Part shown: piece after piece, positions 27,017 through 36,090 of the stretch | Numbering within the stretch: position 1 is the first letter of the stretch | Layout: each line of letters opens with the position of its first letter | From: Carboxylicivirga marina | GTDB taxonomy: Bacteria > Bacteroidota > Bacteroidia > Bacteroidales > Marinilabiliaceae | Assembly: GCF_016612505.1 (NCBI RefSeq) | Contig: NZ_JAENRR010000020.1 | Coordinates: forward strand, 1-64,000 | Reading direction: 5' to 3' | Length of the DNA stretch: 64,000 bases | Program-made: the position numbers and the translations under genes | Notes under the pieces: generated by a model | Told to the model about the DNA's origin: nothing | Database searches by the model: none | The model's input: only the letters and a program-made list of their open reading frames with translations

Positions 27017-27239
27017 GTTTTGTTATTTTATTCTCTAATCTCTCTTCTAACTCATCTATCGTATAATATTCAGCTGTACCTTCATTAATTTCATCAAGTT
27101 GAACTTGCAATTCTTCTTGAGTTTTAAGAAAAACGTCATCTTCACTAATTATCTCAATTTCATCTTTACTGAACTTACTAAGTAACCAGATGAAATGCTT
27201 ATATACCTTATCGTGTATTTTAAGTTTGATGGTATGCAT
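27000..27239 (-). CDS. Cognate antitoxin of the RelE/ParE-type toxin
   Basis: The 79-aa acidic protein starts with a strand-like segment (MHTIKLKIHDKVYKHFIWLLS), continues into a Glu-rich helix, and ends in a Lys/Glu tail that overlaps the toxin start. Size, acidity and gene order fit an antitoxin that binds the toxin with its C-terminus and represses its own promoter. The exact family is not recognised. Confidence 0.7.
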   Translation of the reverse strand: MHTIKLKIHDKVYKHFIWLLSKFSKDEIEIISEDDVFLKTQEELQVQLDEINEGTAEYYTIDELEERLENKITKHEGRL

Positions 27240-27812
27240 TGTCTTTTGTTATCTCCTAAAATTAATACAATTGAAACTGTCGGTCAAGTAATAAAAGTGT
27301 GACACAAAACTCTATGCTAATCACTGTTTTTCTATCATGAATAATACCGGATACTATTCAAAATACACCTTTAGTTCGCGTCTCTCCTAAAAGCCCTATG
27401 TATATGTGTCGGCATTATACCAGTGTATTTTAATATTTAATGGTATAAGATAACTCTTCTCACCGCTCTTTTCTCAGTTCTTTTTTAAAGAACGTCGCCC
27501 ACACGATCTGAGTCGTGCGATAGCACTATTGTGCTTTATTGTTGAATCACATGCTATTAAAATCCTTAATCTATCCATGCCCTGGAAACTTCCTCCACCT
27601 TAAGGGGGAGGTGCCGCAGGCGGAGGGGGTGTTTACTCACCGCTCATCTCTCTCTTCTTCTTTCTTTGCGTCTTTGCGTTAACCTTAGCGTCTTTGCGAG
27701 AAACCCACTCATCTCTCACCGCTCTTCTCTCATCTCTTTATTTTCTTTTGTCTAAAAGCGTAGCGGTCTATTGTCTATAAGCGAAGCGTTCTAAATTCTG
27801 CAGCTTCGCTGC
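27240..27812. repeat. Repeat-rich gap with partial copy of family G
   Basis: No gene. 27240-27440 shows nothing recognisable. 27445-27635 is a partial family G copy with the CACACGATCTGAGTCGTG hairpin and the CCTCCACCTTAAGGGGGAGG hairpin. 27655-27720 carries TTTGCGTCTTTGCG-type tandem words, a class of intergenic repeat found in many environmental bacteria. Confidence 0.7.
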
Positions 27813-28400
27813 TTACCACCTCACTTCACTCTTCACAAACTCATACGCCTTCTCAATGCCTTCCTCAATACTTAACTTATTGGTATCAACTGTTACTTCC
27901 GCATCCTCCGGTCGGTCAAAAGGTGCATCTAAACCCGTAAAGTTCTTAATCTCGCCCGCCAGGGCTTTTTTATAGAGGCCTTTGGGGTCGCGCTGGGCGC
28001 AGGTCTCAAAGGAGGCATCTACAAATATTTCGATAAAGTCATCGCCTATAATCTCACGCGCCATTTGGCGTACGGCGTTGGTGGGAGAGATAAAAGCATT
28101 GATGGTGATGATGCCACAGTTGAGAAAGAGCTTGTTGATCTCCGCTATGCGGCGAATGTTTTCGTTGCGGTCTTCAGCGGTGAAGCCTAAGTTGTTATTA
28201 ATACCGGTGCGGATGTTGTCGCCATCGAGCACCTGGGTGAGGTAACCACGCTCGGCAAGGCGTCGCTCTAAGCCATGTGCCAGGGTGCTTTTACCCGAGC
28301 CGGAGAGGCCTGTTATCCAGATGACTTTGGCTTTTTGCTTGAGATACTGCTCTTTGTCGGAGCGATTAAGGTATATGTTAGTGGGGTGTATGTTGTTCAT
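27813..28400 (-). CDS. cysC: Adenylyl-sulfate kinase
   Basis: The 195-aa protein is a complete stand-alone APS kinase. It has the P-loop GLSGSGKS at residues 31-38, LDGDNIRTGINNNLGF near residue 58, and FIEIFVDASFETCAQRDPKGLY near residue 122. It phosphorylates APS to PAPS. Sulfate assimilation genes are not nearby. Instead it heads the minus-strand polysaccharide cluster, which contains a PAPS-dependent sulfotransferase, so supply of PAPS for glycan sulfation is the likely role. It is isolated by repeats on both sides. Confidence 0.92.
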   Translation of the reverse strand: MNNIHPTNIYLNRSDKEQYLKQKAKVIWITGLSGSGKSTLAHGLERRLAERGYLTQVLDGDNIRTGINNNLGFTAEDRNENIRRIAEINKLFLNCGIITINAFISPTNAVRQMAREIIGDDFIEIFVDASFETCAQRDPKGLYKKALAGEIKNFTGLDAPFDRPEDAEVTVDTNKLSIEEGIEKAYEFVKSEVRW

Positions 28401-29112
28401 TTTGGATTTATGATGGACGAATGTTGATTTATGATGTTTGATTGGCAGCTTGGTAAAATGTCGAACTGTTAATAGTTTATTAGTTGAGGAGTTGAATAGT
28501 TTTTTAGTTGAGGAGTTGAATAGTTTATTGTTTGACAGTTGAATCGTTGAATTGTTATTTACAGCATTGACTAATGCTTGTCCGCTAATGACGCGAATTT
28601 GCGCGAATTTTTTATAATTGTTTTGCTGAGATTAGGAGGGGTGCTCTTCTCTCAGTTCTTTTTTTAATATCGTCGCCCACGCGATCGGAGTCGTGCGGTA
28701 ACAATGATGTACTTAATTGATGAATCGCTTGCTATTAAAACCCTTATACTATCCATGCCCTGGAAGCTTCCTCCACCTTAAGGGGGAGATGCCGTAGGCA
28801 GAGGGGGTGTTTGTTTTAAAATGGTTAATTGTTGAATTGTGATTTACAGCTTGACTAATGCTTGTCCGCTAATGACGCGAATTTGCGCGAATTTTTTATA
28901 ATTGTTTTGCTGAGATTAGGAGGGGTGCTCTTCTCTCATCGCTCTTCTCTCAGTTCTTTTTTTAATATCGTCGCCCACGCGATCGGAGTCGTGCGGTAGC
29001 AATGATGTACTTAATTGATGAATCGCTTGCTATTAAAGCCCTTATACTATCCATGCTATGGGAACTTCCTCCACCTTAAGGGGGAGGTGCCGCAGGCGGA
29101 GGGGGTGTTTAC
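28401..29112. repeat. Repeat family G, copies 5 and 6, with TTGAGGAGTTGAAT repeats
   Basis: 28480-28530 has two direct copies of AGTTGAGGAGTTGAATAGTT. Two family G units follow head to tail at about 28540-28825 and 28826-29112, close to identical to those near 26.3 kb. No gene is seen. Confidence 0.85.
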
Positions 29113-29756
29113 TCACCTCTTTATTCTACGTACTATTATTCCCTCTTCACTTTAATCTCATCACTTTTATTCTTTAACTCTATAAGCGGAGCAGTCTATT
29201 GTCTAAAAGCAGCTTGCTGCGATCTATTCTCTTATTAACACAGCTTCGCCTCCTTCCCGAAACATCGGGATTTCCTCCTAAAGAGTCGTCAACACTTCGT
29301 TGGCTTGCACGGCTTCGCCTCCTCAGTCACAGGGTGTGAGTTTATTGGATTCGACAATAATGGTTTAAGCGGTTGATAGTCATCAACATTAATCCTTAAT
29401 GTATACTTAAGTGAGGTTTTGGCGACTTCTATTGCATGTATACACCGAAAAAGGGGATAGGTTACCCTACCAGCCCATATTTTTTGTTGCTAAAATAACG
29501 TGCTTGCCTGTATAATTATTGTTGTTAATAGGCATACGAAGCCAGTCATTCGTAACTACCATCTTGTGTATGATTGTCTTATATAGTGTGATGCCAACCA
29601 TTTTATAGCCCAGAAAAGGGCATAAATAAGAAATGTCGGCCATAATGGTCGTTGTAATCTTTTTTAATAACGAATATCTGTCCAAAACCTTCATCTAAAG
29701 TTACACGCGAAATTAATAAAAAACTCGATAAGACAAGGTGTCTGTATGTATGCTTA
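29113..29756. other. Gene-poor gap
   Basis: The stretch lies between family G repeats and the inverted-repeat element at 29757. A 75-codon minus-strand frame (29467-29694) is open, but I see no family signal and do not call it. The rest, including a GCTTCGCCTCC-rich part at 29240-29320, shows no coding or RNA feature I can support. Confidence 0.5.
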
Positions 29757-30062
29757 ATTTCAATATTGTCCTAATTATTTCATGATATTGGGCTATTCGC
29801 CCAAACCCAACTTACTGCTGAAACGATTAAGAATACTCAATTCTCAATCGTTCCGATAATGTCAAAAACTAAGGAAAAAACATCAAGGCTTCACCTGCTT
29901 CTCTCATAAAACTACAGTTATTTGACTGAAATCGTTTAAACTCGCTTCGCTCAAACAGAAAACGATTTTTAGCGTCAAACAACCTTGTTTCATGGTTCAC
30001 CAGCTGAGGCCCTTTCCCTACAGGACGTGTAGCGAATTAAACAAAAACATTTAGGACGCCAT
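29757..30062. repeat. Miniature inverted-repeat element, copy 1
   Basis: A non-coding element of about 300 bp begins near GTCCTAATTATTT and ends near AAAACATTTAGGAC, so its ends form an inverted repeat. Inside, GGGCTATTCGCCC forms a small hairpin, followed by AAACGATTAAGAATACTC and AACGATTTTTAGCGTCAAAC. The same element, about 95% identical by eye, lies at 39283-39588, and a diverged copy at 35480-35756. It codes for nothing. Confidence 0.8.
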
Positions 30063-30149
30063 TAGCTTAATTTAAAATATAGGGCAGGGGCGTGGTTATT
30101 TATTCAACCATAGATTGATAAAGTGAATTTGATTAATATTGTTATCAGC

Positions 30150-30988
30150 TAATGCCGCTTACTATTTCTTCTCTCACTTCTTTTTCTTGCGTCTTTGTGA
30201 GAAACATTTTTCTGTCCACAGATTACGCAGATTAAGAAGGAACAGTATTCGCAGTTTGCTTACAATTTTATGGATGTATTGCTGTGCAATTGTTTTTCTC
30301 ATGGCTCAAATCTCACCTCTCATTTCTTGCGTGATTCCCCCTCAGGCCTTTGGCCAGCTCCCCAGGTGGAGCATTGATTTACAGCTTCAAACTCTTCTCT
30401 CACTTCTTTTTCTTGCGTCTTTACGAGAAATGTTTTTTCTGTCCACAGATGACTCAGATTAAGAAGGATTAGTATTCGCAGCTTGCATACAATTTTATGG
30501 ATGTATTGCTGTGCAATTGTTCTTTCTCATGGCTCAAATCTTACCTCTCATTTCTTGCGTGATTCCCCCTCAGGCCTTTGGCCAGCTCCCCAGGTGGAGC
30601 ATTGATTTACAGCTTCAAACTCTTCTCTCACTTCTTTTTTCTTGCGTCTTTGTGAGAAACATTTTTCTGTCCACAGATTACGCAGATTAAGAAGGAACAG
30701 TATTCGCAGTTTGCTTACAATTTTATGGATGAATTGCTGTGCAATTGTTCTTTCTCATGGCTCAAATCTCACCTCTCATTTCTTGCGTCTTTGCGAGAAA
30801 CATTTTTCTGTCACAGATGACTCAGATTAAGAAGGATTAGTATTCGCAGTTTGCATACAATTTTATGGATGTATTGCTGTGCAATTGTTCTTTCTCATGG
30901 CTCAAATCTCACCTCTCATTTCTTGCGTGATTCCCCCTCAGGCCTTAGGCCAGCTCCCCAGGTGGAGCATTGATTTACAGCTTCAAAC
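30150..30988. repeat. Tandem repeat family H, four units of 170-240 bp
   Basis: Units begin with CTTCTCTCACTTCTTTTTC at about 30156, 30394 and 30626, and a shortened fourth unit follows from about 30790. Each holds TTGCGTCTTT.GAGAAA, TCTGTCCACAGAT, CAATTTTATGGATG and GCTCCCCAGGTGGAGCATTG. Units 1-3 are nearly identical, so the expansion is recent. The open frames across it are by-products. Confidence 0.85.
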
Positions 30989-31077
30989 ACAGGTAGGTTA
31001 TTAACATAATTGTTGCGAGGAGTCAAAATCATTTTTTTTTAACGTACCATATAATCAACTGTTATTTAAGTGAAGCA

Positions 31078-31377
31078 ATGCCGAAATTAGTCATAAACTT
31101 CGTTGATAATGAACGCTGGTTAACAAAGGTGACTATAGCAACTTCACAATCAAATGTGATGTGTAAAAAGTCAGTCATGTAAAAAGATTTATCAAAAGTA
31201 GATGTCTTGAAGTATGTTGTGACAAAACTGAATGGTGATAATTTGAACCATGATTGGATAATCATAAGGCAAACTTGGGCCTTAAGATTTGGTTATTCTG
31301 ATATATCTATCAGATTAATTAAAAGAGACGATTCTCAGGCGCTTAAAAAAATGAGGCAATTATTGTTCTTGAAGTGA
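31078..31377 (+). pseudogene. Possible decayed 99-codon gene with one in-frame stop
   Basis: From an ATG at 31078 the plus strand reads 34 sense codons (MPKLVINFVDNERWLTKVTI...), a TAA at 31180, and then 64 more sense codons in the same frame (KDLSKVDVLKYVVTKL...DSQALKKMRQLLFLK) to a TGA at 31375. The composition looks protein-like on both sides of the stop. I do not recognise a family. It may be a remnant of a gene lost among repeats, or chance. Confidence 0.3.
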
Positions 31378-31659
31378 ATATATCGTTAGCGTCATCAATC
31401 ATTGCATTGAGCATCGCATTTTAAACTTGGCATTCAGCCAATATAACCAGATTCAGTACAGCGAACACACAGGGATGTTATGGTTATTTCAGCTGCAGAA
31501 TACGCTATCTAACAATAATGCAGTAATATATCTGATATATATAAATATACCAGCATCGCACAAAAAACCTTAATATACTAAATAACAACATATTAAAGCT
31601 CAATTATTTTAAATTATATCCTTGTCTTATATTTGATATTATGTTATTTTTATAGATCT

Positions 31660-31686
31660 AAAAATAGCCGGCATCATACCGGCTAT
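31660..31686 (-). terminator. Terminator of the gyrA-TPR transcript
   Basis: On the minus strand an 8-bp perfect stem (ATAGCCGG with CCGGCTAT, 7-nt loop) is followed by TTTTTA. It starts 22 nt after the TPR gene stop. Confidence 0.85.
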
Positions 31687-31708
31687 CCCTTATACTTTTA
31701 TGCAAGGA

Positions 31709-32866
31709 TTATAAAGCTTCTAATTTAGCTTTCACCTCGTTGTATTTATCCATTCTTTCAAAACGGTAATACAAACCTTTAAGCGTTTCTAATACAGCAG
31801 CTTCTTTAGGTTGCACTTCATGGGCCTTTTCCATAAATGGTAAAGACGTTTCCCAGAACTCATTAGCCACTTCCATGGCAGCGTTAAACTCCTTAGTCGT
31901 AGTTTTATCGTTAGCCACATTTTGCTGCTCAACACCTTTGTTATAATAAATGACACCAATATTGTACAAAGCATTAAAGAAAGCATCATCAATCTCTAAA
32001 CACTTATTGTAGTTGTCAATGGCCTTATCTTTATCAATGCTTTCATAAAGCACACCACGAGCATAGTAAAATGACGGATTCTCAGGATCCTTTTCAATAG
32101 CCGTATTCAAATACTCTAAAGCAGCATCATTCTGCTGAGCATCTAAATAATACTGTATCAAGGTCGTTAAGATACGCTCATCTTCAGGATACTTCTGGAA
32201 ACCACGCTGCAGATTTTCAGGGATTTTTAAGCTATCACCCGATGCATCGTAAACCTGGTCTAATAATAAAACGGCATCGCCTCCACCATAGTTCAAGTCA
32301 ATGGCCTGGTTGAAGAAATTCTCTGCTTTACCCCAGTTTTTAGCATTGTAAGCTGCTAAAGCACAGTTGTAAACGATAGCAGTGTCAATACCAGGTGTAT
32401 CTTCCTGGAACATTGGTAATGCATTGAAATACAATACATTTTCGAAAGCATAAAGAGCCTGGTTGAAATCTTCCGTGTTAAAACCTTCAATACCCGAATT
32501 GGTTAAGTCAGGCTTGAAAAAAGTTAACTGTAACTTGATATCCTTCTGGTATTTACCGATGCTTTTACCTTTGGCGTCACCTTTTTCGTCAAGCTCAATG
32601 GCTTTCTTATAGAAATCCACAGCTTTTTTGATGCCTTCAGCATCCTGACCGCCTTTAGCCAACTCGGTGTATACTTTTGCCGCAACAATGTATGTTTTTG
32701 GCCAGTTTATTGATTTTTCATGCTCAAGAGCCAGGTCAATTGATTTCTTGGCATCCTCCATATTGTTTGTTTCCAAATAATTAGTGGCAGCCGAAACCTT
32801 GCCTTTCTGAGCATAAACTGCTGAGATACTGAAAATTAGAATTGCAAATAGCGCTAATCTTTTCAT
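31709..32866 (-). CDS. Secreted TPR protein downstream of gyrA
   Basis: The 385-aa protein has a clear signal peptide (KRLALFAILIFSISAVYAQ) and then tetratricopeptide helices through most of its length, clearest at about residues 190-330 (for example ENPSFYYARGVLYESI, DAFFNALYNIGVIYYNKG). I start it at the ATG at 32866; the longer frame would place residues before the signal peptide. It should act in the periplasm as a scaffold; partners are unknown. It follows gyrA closely, but a TATATTTG promoter element lies in the gap, so it may also be expressed alone. It resembles the two TPR proteins at 39.7-41.4 kb in layout. Confidence 0.85.
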   Translation of the reverse strand: MKRLALFAILIFSISAVYAQKGKVSAATNYLETNNMEDAKKSIDLALEHEKSINWPKTYIVAAKVYTELAKGGQDAEGIKKAVDFYKKAIELDEKGDAKGKSIGKYQKDIKLQLTFFKPDLTNSGIEGFNTEDFNQALYAFENVLYFNALPMFQEDTPGIDTAIVYNCALAAYNAKNWGKAENFFNQAIDLNYGGGDAVLLLDQVYDASGDSLKIPENLQRGFQKYPEDERILTTLIQYYLDAQQNDAALEYLNTAIEKDPENPSFYYARGVLYESIDKDKAIDNYNKCLEIDDAFFNALYNIGVIYYNKGVEQQNVANDKTTTKEFNAAMEVANEFWETSLPFMEKAHEVQPKEAAVLETLKGLYYRFERMDKYNEVKAKLEAL

Positions 32867-32896
32867 TTCAAAAAGTTTTAGATTGATTTTGTGAGG

Positions 32897-32904
32897 CAAA
32901 TATA
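32897..32904 (-). promoter_or_regulatory. Bacteroidota -7 element upstream of the TPR gene
   Basis: The minus strand reads TATATTTG, a perfect TAnnTTTG -7 box, 30 nt before the ATG at 32866. A matching -33 TTTG is not evident. Confidence 0.35.
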
Positions 32905-32914
32905 GTATTTATCC

Positions 32915-35443
32915 TCATTCATTAGTTTGTTCCGTTGTGTTTTCAGTTATTGTATCATCGTTATCATCTTTGGCAAACTCTTCGTTTTCAAGAGTCGCTT
33001 CCGATGCTACCTTAGCTACCGATGCTATTTCATCCTGCTTTTTAGACAAGTTGATTAAACGAACCCCCTGAGTCGCTCGTCCCATCACACGCATCTCGCT
33101 AACCGATAAACGAATAGCAATACCTGAACGATTGATAATCATCAAATCATTATCATCGGTCACGTTCTTAATGGTAATCAGTTCACCTGTTTTATCGCTG
33201 ATGTTCATGGTTTTCACCCCTTTACCACCACGATTAGTCACACGGTAATCTTCTGTTTTAGAACGTTTTCCATATCCTTTTTCCGATACCACCAAGATAT
33301 CTTCTGCTTCTGTATTTTTAACACAAACCATGCCAACTACCTCGTCGGCCTCATTTGCCAGCGTGATACCACGCACTCCGGCACCTGTACGACCGATGCA
33401 ACGAGCCTGTGTTTCATTAAAGCGAATCGCTCGTCCTGATCGCGTTGCCATCAGTATTTCAGACTGACCATTGGTTAATCGCGCCTGTAAGAGCTCATCA
33501 TTTTCTTTAATAGTAATGGCATTCACACCATTCACACGTGGACGAGAGTAATCTTTTAATAAGGATTTCTTAACGACACCTTTTTTCGTACCCATCATGA
33601 TGTAGTGCGAATTGATGTAATCCTCATCATTCAGCTTCTTGACCTTGATAAATGCTTTCACTGTATCATCCGATTCGATGTTCAGCAGGTTCTGTATGGC
33701 TCTACCCTTCGAATTCTTCGTTCCTTCAGGAATCTCATACACTTTTAACCAGAAGCAACGTCCTTTTTTAGTGAAGAACAACATGGTATTGTGCATTGAT
33801 GCCGGATAGATGTGCTCAATAAAATCTTCATCACGTGTGGTTGATCCTTTGGAACCAACACCACCTCTGTTCTGTGTCTTAAACTCAGCCAGCGGTGTAC
33901 GCTTCATATATCCCAAATGCGAGATGGTAATAATCATCTCTTCATCAGCATAGAAATCTTCCGGGTTAAATTCTTCAGAGCTGTAAACAATATCGGTACG
34001 ACGATCATCGCCATACTTGCCTTTTACTTCTTCCAACTCTTCTTTGATGATGCCCATACGTAGCTCCACATTCGCCAGAATATCTTTTAAATGTGCAATC
34101 TCTTTCATGAGCTCATCGTACTCGGCACGTAACTTATCCTGTTCCAGTCCGGTTAACTGACGCAGGCGCATCTCAACGATAGCACGAGCCTGTAAATCAC
34201 TTAGTTCGAAGCGCTTAATTAAGTTCTCACGTGCCTCATCCGGCGTTTGAGCAGCACGTATAATCTTGATAACTTCATCAATATTATCACTGGCAATAAT
34301 TAATCCCTCCAGAATGTGTGCACGCTTTTCGGCCTGATCCAATTCATATTGAGTACGGCGTGTTACCACGTCATGACGGTGCTCAACGAAGCACTTAATC
34401 ATCCCTTTCAGGTTCAATAATTGTGGACGCCCTTTTACCAAGGCAATATTATTAACACCAAACGATGTTTGCAGTGCAGTATACTTATATAAATGGTTTA
34501 GCACCACATTGGCAATGGCATCCCTTTTTAAATCAATAACGATACGCATACCCTGGCGGTCTGATTCGTCATTGACATTGGAGATACCATCAATCTTTTT
34601 GTCATTAACCAGGTCGGCAATCTTCATGATCAGCTCTGCCTTATTGACCATATATGGAATCTCAGAGATCACAATCTTCTCACGACCATTGCTTTCGGTT
34701 TCGATATCAGACTTGGCACGTGTAATGATTCGTCCTTTACCTGTGTTAAAAGCATCCTTAACACCCTGGTAGCCATAGATGGTACCTCCTGTTGGGAAAT
34801 CAGGTGCCTTAACGATTGATATTAAATCATCAATCTCAATGTCATTATTATCAATATAAGCAATCGTGGCATCAATCGTGTCGCGTAAATTATGAGGCGG
34901 CATATTCGTAGCCATACCCACAGCAATACCCGATGCACCATTCACCAATAAGTTAGGTATGCGGGTTGGTAGTACAGTTGGTTCCTTGATTGAATCATCA
35001 AAGTTCAACTGAAAATCAACCGTATTTTTTTCTATATCGACCAACATTTCTTCGGCCAGCTTATTCAGGCGGGCCTCGGTATAACGCATGGCAGCCGGGC
35101 TGTCACCATCAACCGATCCGAAGTTTCCTTGTCCATCAACCAAAGGATAACGTAATGACCAATCCTGCGCCATACGCACCATCGCGAAATAAACAGATGA
35201 GTCACCGTGAGGGTGAAACTTACCAAGCACCTCTCCTACGATTCTGGCCGATTTCTTATATGGCTTGTTAGCTGCTAATCCCAGCTCACTCATACCATAT
35301 AAAACACGGCGGTGTACCGGCTTCATTCCATCACGAACATCAGGTAAGGCACGCGAAACAATCACCGACATCGAATAATCGATGTAGGCTGACTTCATCT
35401 CTTCCTCAATGTTGATTTTAATTATTTTTTCTCCTTCAGTCAT
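32915..35443 (-). CDS. gyrA: DNA gyrase subunit A
   Basis: The 842-aa protein is full length. The breakage-reunion domain holds the catalytic Tyr121 in [10 protein letters not shown]. The C-terminal beta-pinwheel has a GyrA-box-like [10 protein letters not shown] near residue 535 and a second NRGGKG repeat later, which separates it from ParC. The tail is acidic ([14 protein letters not shown]). In the quinolone region [13 protein letters not shown], the usual Ser is kept (Ser82), but the position equal to E. coli Asp87 is Phe86. It forms the A2B2 gyrase that supercoils DNA. gyrB is not in the window. Confidence 0.97.
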   Translation of the reverse strand: MTEGEKIIKINIEEEMKSAYIDYSMSVIVSRALPDVRDGMKPVHRRVLYGMSELGLAANKPYKKSARIVGEVLGKFHPHGDSSVYFAMVRMAQDWSLRYPLVDGQGNFGSVDGDSPAAMRYTEARLNKLAEEMLVDIEKNTVDFQLNFDDSIKEPTVLPTRIPNLLVNGASGIAVGMATNMPPHNLRDTIDATIAYIDNNDIEIDDLISIVKAPDFPTGGTIYGYQGVKDAFNTGKGRIITRAKSDIETESNGREKIVISEIPYMVNKAELIMKIADLVNDKKIDGISNVNDESDRQGMRIVIDLKRDAIANVVLNHLYKYTALQTSFGVNNIALVKGRPQLLNLKGMIKCFVEHRHDVVTRRTQYELDQAEKRAHILEGLIIASDNIDEVIKIIRAAQTPDEARENLIKRFELSDLQARAIVEMRLRQLTGLEQDKLRAEYDELMKEIAHLKDILANVELRMGIIKEELEEVKGKYGDDRRTDIVYSSEEFNPEDFYADEEMIITISHLGYMKRTPLAEFKTQNRGGVGSKGSTTRDEDFIEHIYPASMHNTMLFFTKKGRCFWLKVYEIPEGTKNSKGRAIQNLLNIESDDTVKAFIKVKKLNDEDYINSHYIMMGTKKGVVKKSLLKDYSRPRVNGVNAITIKENDELLQARLTNGQSEILMATRSGRAIRFNETQARCIGRTGAGVRGITLANEADEVVGMVCVKNTEAEDILVVSEKGYGKRSKTEDYRVTNRGGKGVKTMNISDKTGELITIKNVTDDNDLMIINRSGIAIRLSVSEMRVMGRATQGVRLINLSKKQDEIASVAKVASEATLENEEFAKDDNDDTITENTTEQTNE

Positions 35444-35479
35444 TTATGAGTTTGTTTTATATATTCCTAAACAATAATG

Positions 35480-35756
35480 TTCTAATTATTTTAATTGGGC
35501 TATCCGCCCAAACCGGACTTCATTTTTTGTCATGACACAAAAAAACGAAGCAAAAAAAGTCCAGGCTGCACCCTTCTCACTCAAAAAACCAGGACTCATG
35601 ACTCAAATTGTTTTAAACTCATCCTTTCTCGTATCTCAAAAGGATTTAAACAGCTTACAATTTTTAATCGTCATTTCATACCTGTTTTTTGGCTCACAGG
35701 CTGAGGCCATTCCTCAACAAGTCATACTGAGCCTTGATTAAAAATGTTTAGAACGC
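35480..35756. repeat. Miniature inverted-repeat element, diverged copy 3
   Basis: The gyrA-clpC gap contains a relative of the element at 29757. It starts GTTCTAATTATTTT, has the GGGCTATCCGCCC hairpin, then AAAAGTCCAGGCTGCACCC, and ends AAAATGTTTAGAAC. Both terminal GTC/GAC triplets of the other copies are changed together to GTT/AAC, so the ends still pair. Two overlapping short frames inside are not credible genes. From 35803 to 36090 I see only AT-rich leader DNA. Confidence 0.65.
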
Positions 35757-35774
35757 TATTAATTCCTAAACACT

Positions 35775-35802
35775 AAAAAATGGCTTTTAGCAGCCATTTT
35801 TT
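35775..35802. terminator. Orphan bidirectional terminator-like hairpin
   Basis: An 11-bp stem (AAAAAATGGCT with AGCCATTTTTT) with a short loop has A/T runs on both sides. No gene ends here: gyrA starts on one side and clpC on the other. It may end an unannotated short RNA or belong to the adjacent repeat element. Confidence 0.55.
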
Positions 35803-36090
35803 GAACGCACTAATTTAAGTATTTTACACAACATGAAAAAACGATCGTTAACACATTTTTTCAACAGTTGTAAAGGCTAAGATACTCAGGAATGTTATCA
35901 ACATTTTTTGATTATTGACGCAAGAATAATTAATTTCATCCAATGACAAAAAACTGCTTATTTGGCAGATGAACGAGCAAAAAGCATGAATACCCAAAGA
36001 ATTGCATGGTTATTGTTCATAATTAATCACAGGCTGGCTAAACAAGAAGGCTGGCCGCTTGTTGTGTAATATAAGATTCTAACTATAAAT

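Noticed and set aside
29467-29694. 75-codon minus-strand frame
   Set aside because: No recognisable family, promoter or terminator, and it lies in repeat-rich DNA. It could be real, but I cannot support it.
30139-30830. Plus-strand frames of 107 and 62 codons
   Set aside because: They are created by the family H tandem units and contain the repeat words rather than protein-like sequence.
35495-35741. Two overlapping plus-strand frames upstream of clpC
   Set aside because: They lie inside the diverged miniature element, and the frames are not kept in the other copies.
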